Assembly: GCF_014649035.1 (NCBI RefSeq)
Contig: NZ_BMSG01000014.1
Coordinates: 1 to 64,000, forward strand
DNA: 64,000 bases
Source: Streptomyces sindenensis
GTDB lineage: Bacteria; Actinomycetota; Actinomycetes; Streptomycetales; Streptomycetaceae
Direction of reading: 5' to 3'
This document shows, piece by piece, positions 60,194 to 64,000 of the stretch. The number at the start of each line of letters is the position of its first letter. Position 1 is the stretch's first letter. The translations under genes were made by a program, and so were the position numbers. The notes beneath the pieces are model-generated. The model did no database searches. It was not told the origin of the DNA and saw only the letters and a program-made list of their open reading frames with translations.

Positions 60194-60829
60194 ATGACGG
60201 AGAACGAGAACGCCTCTCACGGCGAGAACGCCCCTCGCCCCCACCGCCACGACGGCACCGACCGGAGGATCCACAACGTCGACTCCCGCACCCTGCGCGC
60301 GGTCGCGCACCCTCTACGGCTCCGACTACTGAACACACTGCGGGAGTTCGGCCCGGCCACCGCCTCCAAGCTCGGCGAGCGGCTGGGCGAGTCCAGCGGA
60401 GCGACCAGCTACCACCTGCGCCAGCTGGCGGAGAGCGGCATGGTCGAGGACGCCCCGGAGCTGGGCAAGGGCCGTGAGCGCTGGTGGCGGTCGGTGCACG
60501 ACGGCTCGATGTTCAACGCCGCGGACTTCAAGACGCACGCCGACCCGGAGGTGCGCGGGGCCATCGACTTCGTCCTGCACGAGACGGCCACCGTCCACGC
60601 CCAGGAGCTGAACACCTGGCTGGGCACGGTGGGCGACTGGTCGGAGGAGTGGCAGCGGAGCTGGGACCTGAGCGACTTCAAGATCCGCCTCACCCCGGAA
60701 CTCGCGCTGGAGCTGTCCACGAAGCTCCACGCGGTGGTGGAGAGCTACCGCGACGTCGTCCCCGAGGACACCGAGGGCTCGGCCGTCGTCCGCACCCATC
60801 TGCACACGTTCCCGCGCCCCTCCGAATGA
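60194..60829 (+). CDS. ArsR-family regulator
   Basis: The 211-residue protein has a winged-helix ArsR domain (about 32-100): LRAVAHPLRLRLLNTLREFGPATASKLGERLGESSGATSYHLRQLAESGMVED. A C-terminal helical dimerisation or sensing half (with VHAQELNTWLGTVGDWSEEW and LELSTKLHAVVESYR) follows. There is no CxC metal motif of classical ArsR, so the effector is not a thiophilic metal. It heads a probable operon with a small protein and an MFS exporter, and likely represses it through the repeated operator just upstream. Confidence 0.85.
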   Translation: MTENENASHGENAPRPHRHDGTDRRIHNVDSRTLRAVAHPLRLRLLNTLREFGPATASKLGERLGESSGATSYHLRQLAESGMVEDAPELGKGRERWWRSVHDGSMFNAADFKTHADPEVRGAIDFVLHETATVHAQELNTWLGTVGDWSEEWQRSWDLSDFKIRLTPELALELSTKLHAVVESYRDVVPEDTEGSAVVRTHLHTFPRPSE

Positions 60830-60875
60830 CCGCGCCGCACACCGCACCTCCCCACCACCCGAAGGGAAGCCCGTT

Positions 60876-61076
60876 ATGGACGCCGACGTCCACCACCTCC
60901 TGCATGCGGCCGAGTCGGCCGAACTCCGCTCCAAGGCAGGCGAGTTCCGCCTCCCCCGCACCAGCCTGCGCACCCGGGTCGGCTGGACCCTGGTGAAGGT
61001 GGGCCTGCGGCTGACGGCCCAGAGCCGGGAGACGGCCGCGCCCGCGCCTCGCGCTGCCGCCTTCGGTCCGGCGTAA
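60876..61076 (+). CDS. Small hypothetical protein
   Basis: The 66-residue protein starts MDADVHHLLHAAESAELRSKAG and has a helical, Arg-rich middle (SLRTRVGWTLVKVGLRLT). There is no signal peptide. The ATG follows GAAGGGA. It lies between the ArsR gene (46 bases upstream) and the MFS exporter gene (21 bases downstream) and is probably co-transcribed. I recognise no family. Confidence 0.6.
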   Translation: MDADVHHLLHAAESAELRSKAGEFRLPRTSLRTRVGWTLVKVGLRLTAQSRETAAPAPRAAAFGPA

Positions 61077-61097
61077 CCACCGACTCCGGGGGAAACC

Positions 61098-62435
61098 ATG
61101 GGGAACCGCGCCCCGCTCGCCGCCACGCTCGCGGCCAACTCCATCTCCACCGCAGGCACGTCACTGACCCTGATCGGCGTCCCCTGGTTCGTCCTGGAGA
61201 CCACCGGAAGCGCGGGCCGGGCCGGGGTCGTCGCCTTCTGCGCCACCCTGCCCATCGTCGTCGCCGCGCTGATCGGCGGACCGGTCATCGACCGGTTCGG
61301 CCGCCGCCGGACGGCCGTCGTGTCCGACGCCGTCTGCGCGGCCGCCGTCGCAGCGATCCCGCTGCTGCACTTCGCCGGCGCCCTCGACTTCTGGATGCTG
61401 TGCGGGCTCATGGCGCTCAACGGGTTCGCCCACACCCCGGGCAACACCGCGCGCTACGTCCTGATCCCGGACCTGGCCGAGCACGCCGGAACCACGCTCC
61501 CCCGGGCCGCCAGCCTCTTCGACGCGGTCTCGCGCGGCGCCCGGATGGTCGGCGCGGCCCTCGCCGGGGTCCTCATCGCCTTCGTCGGCGCGGAGACGGT
61601 CCTGCTGCTCGACGCGGCGACCTTCGGGCTGTCGGCCCTGCTGATCGCCGCGGGGGTACGGGGCGTGCGCGCGGCCGAACCGCGGAAGGCCGACGCCCCG
61701 GTCTCGCTGCGCGCCTACGGCACCGAACTCCGCGAGGGCTACGCCCACGTGCTCGGCAACCGGCTGCTGCTGGCGGTCGTGGTGATGGTGATGTTCATGA
61801 ACGGCACCGACCAGGGGTGGAACGCGGTCCTGCTCCCGGTGCACGCCGAGGGCGAGCTGAGCGGCGCACCCGCGATCGGACTGCTCACCGCGCTGTTCGG
61901 GGCGGGCGGCCTGACCGGGGCGCTGCTGTACGGGGCGGTGGGGCACCGCTTCCCGCGCCGGGCGGTGTTCACGGTGTGCGTGATCCTGTGCGGAGCGCCG
62001 AGGTTCCTGGTCGCCGCGGTGACCGGGACGACGCTGCCGCTCGCGGTGACGATGCTGCTCGGCGGGATCGCGGGCGGCGTGCTGAACCCGATCCTGACGA
62101 CGGTCATCTACGAGCGTGTACCCGACCGGCTGCGCAGCCGGGTGTCGGGGGCGCTGACAGCGGGCTGCGAGTTCGCGATGCCGGTGGGCGGGCTCGCGGC
62201 CGGGCTGCTGGTGGAGGGCGCGGGGGCGACGGGGGCGCTGCTGGCGATGGGCGGGGTCTACTTCCTGGCGACGCTGAGCCCGCTGGTGTTCCCGTCCTGG
62301 CGGACGCTGGACGACGCTCCGGGGGCGGGCGCCGTACAGAAGGCGCCCTGGCCGCAGCCCGTACCGTCGGAACCGGCCCTGGCACCGGCACCGGTCAGCA
62401 GCTCGGCACCTTCCCGCCCGACTCCAGGGCCTTGA
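61098..62435 (+). CDS. MFS exporter
   Basis: The 445-residue major facilitator has 12 hydrophobic segments, the helix 2-3 loop motif GGPVIDRFGRRRTAVVSD and an MFS_3-type (enterobactin/macrolide-exporter-like) pattern. It is likely an efflux carrier for a toxic compound sensed by the ArsR regulator. The C-terminal tail is Pro/Ala-rich. Its 3' end overlaps the convergent Lon-like gene by 41 bases. The substrate is unknown. Confidence 0.85.
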   Translation: MGNRAPLAATLAANSISTAGTSLTLIGVPWFVLETTGSAGRAGVVAFCATLPIVVAALIGGPVIDRFGRRRTAVVSDAVCAAAVAAIPLLHFAGALDFWMLCGLMALNGFAHTPGNTARYVLIPDLAEHAGTTLPRAASLFDAVSRGARMVGAALAGVLIAFVGAETVLLLDAATFGLSALLIAAGVRGVRAAEPRKADAPVSLRAYGTELREGYAHVLGNRLLLAVVVMVMFMNGTDQGWNAVLLPVHAEGELSGAPAIGLLTALFGAGGLTGALLYGAVGHRFPRRAVFTVCVILCGAPRFLVAAVTGTTLPLAVTMLLGGIAGGVLNPILTTVIYERVPDRLRSRVSGALTAGCEFAMPVGGLAAGLLVEGAGATGALLAMGGVYFLATLSPLVFPSWRTLDDAPGAGAVQKAPWPQPVPSEPALAPAPVSSSAPSRPTPGP

Positions 62436-63183
62436 GCGAGCCGACCGCGTCCTTGAGCGTGGAGACGGGCACGATCCGCAGCCCCTCGGGCGCCTCGGCC
62501 TCCGCCTGACCGCACTCGGCCTTCGGTACGAGGAAGACGCTCGCGCCGTCGCGGTGGGCGCCCTGGACCTTCATCGACACACCGCCGACCGCGCCGACCC
62601 TGCCGTCCGCGGTGATCGTCCCCGTACCGGCGATGGTGCGGCCGCCGGTGAGGCCGCCGCCGGAGCCGTTGCCGTCGAGCTTGTCGATGATGCCGAGGGA
62701 GAGGAAGAGCCCGGCGCTCGGACCGCCGATGTCGCCGAGGTCCACGTCCACCCGCATCGACCCGGGCTCGCGGTCCAGGTAGTCCAGGGCGGCGTCGACG
62801 GCGACGTTCTGCGACTCCTTCATGTCGTCGAGGTTGTGCTTCTCGATCTCCTTCTCGGAGCCGCCGGTGGGGTAGACGGCGTCGCGCGGCATGACCGCCC
62901 GGTCGGTCCGGAACCAGCTGTCGAAGACCTCGCCGATGCGGACGTCCGCCTTCGGCCCGGTGGCGAGGATCGTCGTCATCCGCAGCTGCCCGTCGGTGGG
63001 CCGGGTCTCGGCCCCGGTGATGGTGATCACCGGCCGTCCGTCGTCCTTGCCGAGCACGTCCGCGGTCACCCCGGGCCGCGCCAGGGTGAACGGCAGCGGC
63101 GCGAGGGCCGCCGTACCGAACAGGGCGAGGACGGGGAGTGCGCAGAGGGCGAGGACGCGGGGGCGCGAGAGACGAGAGAGCAC
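62395..63183 (-). CDS. Secreted Lon-like (S16) serine peptidase
   Basis: The 262-residue protein has an N-terminal signal anchor (VLALCALPVLALFGTAALAPL) and a C-terminal Lon proteolytic domain: DIGGPSAGLFLSLGI (nucleophile Ser156), VGAVGGVSMKVQGAH (Lys205). It is related to YlbL/SdrC-type proteins but shows no clear PDZ domain in between. The active site would face outside the membrane. The protein ends SGGKVPSC; the GTG start lies next to the divergent IclR gene. Role unknown, probably envelope protein processing. Confidence 0.85.
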   Translation of the reverse strand: MLSRLSRPRVLALCALPVLALFGTAALAPLPFTLARPGVTADVLGKDDGRPVITITGAETRPTDGQLRMTTILATGPKADVRIGEVFDSWFRTDRAVMPRDAVYPTGGSEKEIEKHNLDDMKESQNVAVDAALDYLDREPGSMRVDVDLGDIGGPSAGLFLSLGIIDKLDGNGSGGGLTGGRTIAGTGTITADGRVGAVGGVSMKVQGAHRDGASVFLVPKAECGQAEAEAPEGLRIVPVSTLKDAVGSLKALESGGKVPSC

Positions 63184-63291
63184 GCACCCAATCTAACCGC
63201 CGCGCCGGAACGGGAAAGCGCCAGGCGTGCGCCGCCCGGCGCACGCCCCGACGCGTACGCGTCCACCCACCGGAGGGGGACGGCTACGCGC

Positions 63292-63936
63292 CTACCGCAG
63301 CGCGTCCGCCACTTCCCGGGCGGCGTCGAGCACGCGCGGCCCGACCCGTTCCGGTACGGCGTCGGCAAGCATGACAACACCGACGCTGCCCTCGACGCCC
63401 GAGACCCCGACGAGGGGCGCGGCCGCCCCGCTGGCGCCGGCTTCGAGTTCGCCGTGGGTGAGGGTGTAGCCGGGGTGGCCGGACTCCGTGGCCTGCCGGG
63501 CGGACAGGATGGCCCGGCCCGCGGCGCCCCGGTCCAGGGGATGGCGGAAGCCCGCCCGGTAGGCGACGTGGTAGTCGGTCCACGTGGGCTCGACCACGGC
63601 GACCGCGAGGGCGTCGCTGCCGTCGACGAGCGTGAGGTGGGCGGTGGCCCCTATGTCCTCGGCCAGGGAACGCAGCGCGGGCAGCGCCGCTTCCCGGACG
63701 AGCGGGTGCACTTGTCTGCCGAGCCGCAGCACACCGAGGCCGACCCGGGCGCGACCGCCCAGGTCGCGGCGTACCAGGGCGTGCTGCTCCAGCGTGGCGA
63801 GCAGCCGGTAGACGACGGTCCGGTTGACACCGAGCTTGTTGGACAGCTCGGTCACGGTCAGGCCGTGGTCGGTGTCGGCGAGCAGTTTGAGGACGCGCAG
63901 TCCTCGGTCGAGCGTCTGGGAGGTCTCCGCTGTCAC
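63292..63936 (-). CDS. hpdR: IclR-family regulator (HpdR candidate)
   Basis: The 214-residue regulator has an N-terminal winged helix (GLTVTELSNKLGVNRTVVYRLLATLEQHALVRRD) and a C-terminal effector domain (LTLVDGSDALAVAVVEP, HPLDRGAAGRAILSA, VVMLADAV). Location relative to hppD and hpdA and its IclR type match S. coelicolor SCO2935 (HpdR), reported to repress hppD and hpdA (from memory). The start at GTG 63936 follows GAGGAGAGGG. The gene is divergent from the Lon-like gene with a short spacer. Confidence 0.8.
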   Translation of the reverse strand: MTAETSQTLDRGLRVLKLLADTDHGLTVTELSNKLGVNRTVVYRLLATLEQHALVRRDLGGRARVGLGVLRLGRQVHPLVREAALPALRSLAEDIGATAHLTLVDGSDALAVAVVEPTWTDYHVAYRAGFRHPLDRGAAGRAILSARQATESGHPGYTLTHGELEAGASGAAAPLVGVSGVEGSVGVVMLADAVPERVGPRVLDAAREVADALR

Positions 63937-64000
63937 GACGCCCTCTCCTCTTCGGGGTGAGCGACGACGGCCTGCTCCGACGGTTGCGACGCCGGTCCCA
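63933..64000 (-). CDS. Possible 3' end of a gene beyond the right edge
   Basis: An open frame enters on the minus strand at the right edge and ends at a TGA (63933-63935) that overlaps the GTG of the IclR gene as GTGA. It encodes about 21 polar residues ending EEERAS. Too short to assign; the overlap pattern suggests a real upstream gene. Confidence 0.25.
   Translation of the reverse strand, partial: GPASQPSEQAVVAHPEEERAS

Overview
The window is about 72-73% G+C, with G/C-rich third codon positions, frequent GTG starts and many ATGA/GTGA gene overlaps. Its families (SsgA-like protein, DUF397, a DasR-type N-acetylglucosamine PTS, M6 protease, Streptomyces-type cysteine leader peptide) point to a Streptomyces chromosome. 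From about 12 kb to the right end, gene order matches, from memory, the S. coelicolor SCO2890s-SCO2935 region, so most of the window is conserved core.

Left part (0-12.3 kb) is more accessory. It holds a DUF397 protein, a small hypothetical gene, a gene-poor stretch, a membrane EEP-family phosphoesterase, a helix-turn-helix protein, and two surface proteins. Then comes a one-direction run on the minus strand (10.66 to 4.74 kb): an Fe(II)/2-oxoglutarate amino-acid hydroxylase of the AsnO/VioC type, a TauE/SafE permease, an FMN 2-hydroxy-acid oxidase, a PLP aminotransferase and a BenE-type transporter with a translated 18-bp repeat. There is no NRPS or PKS. This run is the best candidate for an undescribed pathway. 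A lipoprotein gene and a 5'-truncated alpha/beta hydrolase follow.

Middle-left (12.3-26.6 kb): a DUF445 membrane protein, an SGNH hydrolase, a DUF1707 protein, a three-gene ABC exporter, a class A penicillin-binding protein, a guanidine exporter under a guanidine-III riboswitch, a GroES-like protein, a DUF3618 protein, a Bcp peroxiredoxin and a ProP-like transporter. Two overlapping modular HNH endonuclease genes end just before an atypical tRNA gene (anticodon UAG, short variable loop).

Centre (26.6-39 kb): rdgB and rph; the N-acetylglucosamine PTS genes nagF, nagE1 and nagE2 with DasR-type (dre) operators; a metallo-beta-lactamase-fold hydrolase; a membrane-anchored PemK/MazF-like protein; and the protein-thiocarboxylate cysteine pathway (cysM, cysO, mec). 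A B12-riboswitch-controlled cobalamin-type ABC operon sits between cysO and mec, and a cysteine leader peptide precedes cysO.

Right (39-64 kb): an amino-acid permease, DUF2017 and clpS, pncB and a nicotinamidase (NAD salvage), a secreted M6 metalloprotease, two RDD membrane proteins, an SsgG-like sporulation protein, a GlcD-type oxidase and a TPR protein. Then come hppD with its divergent Lrp-type regulator, a four-gene glycine-betaine/choline-type ABC operon, an ArsR-MFS unit with an AT-rich repeated operator, a Lon-like secreted protease and an IclR regulator. The Lrp and IclR proteins match the HpdA/HpdR pair reported to control hppD in S. coelicolor.
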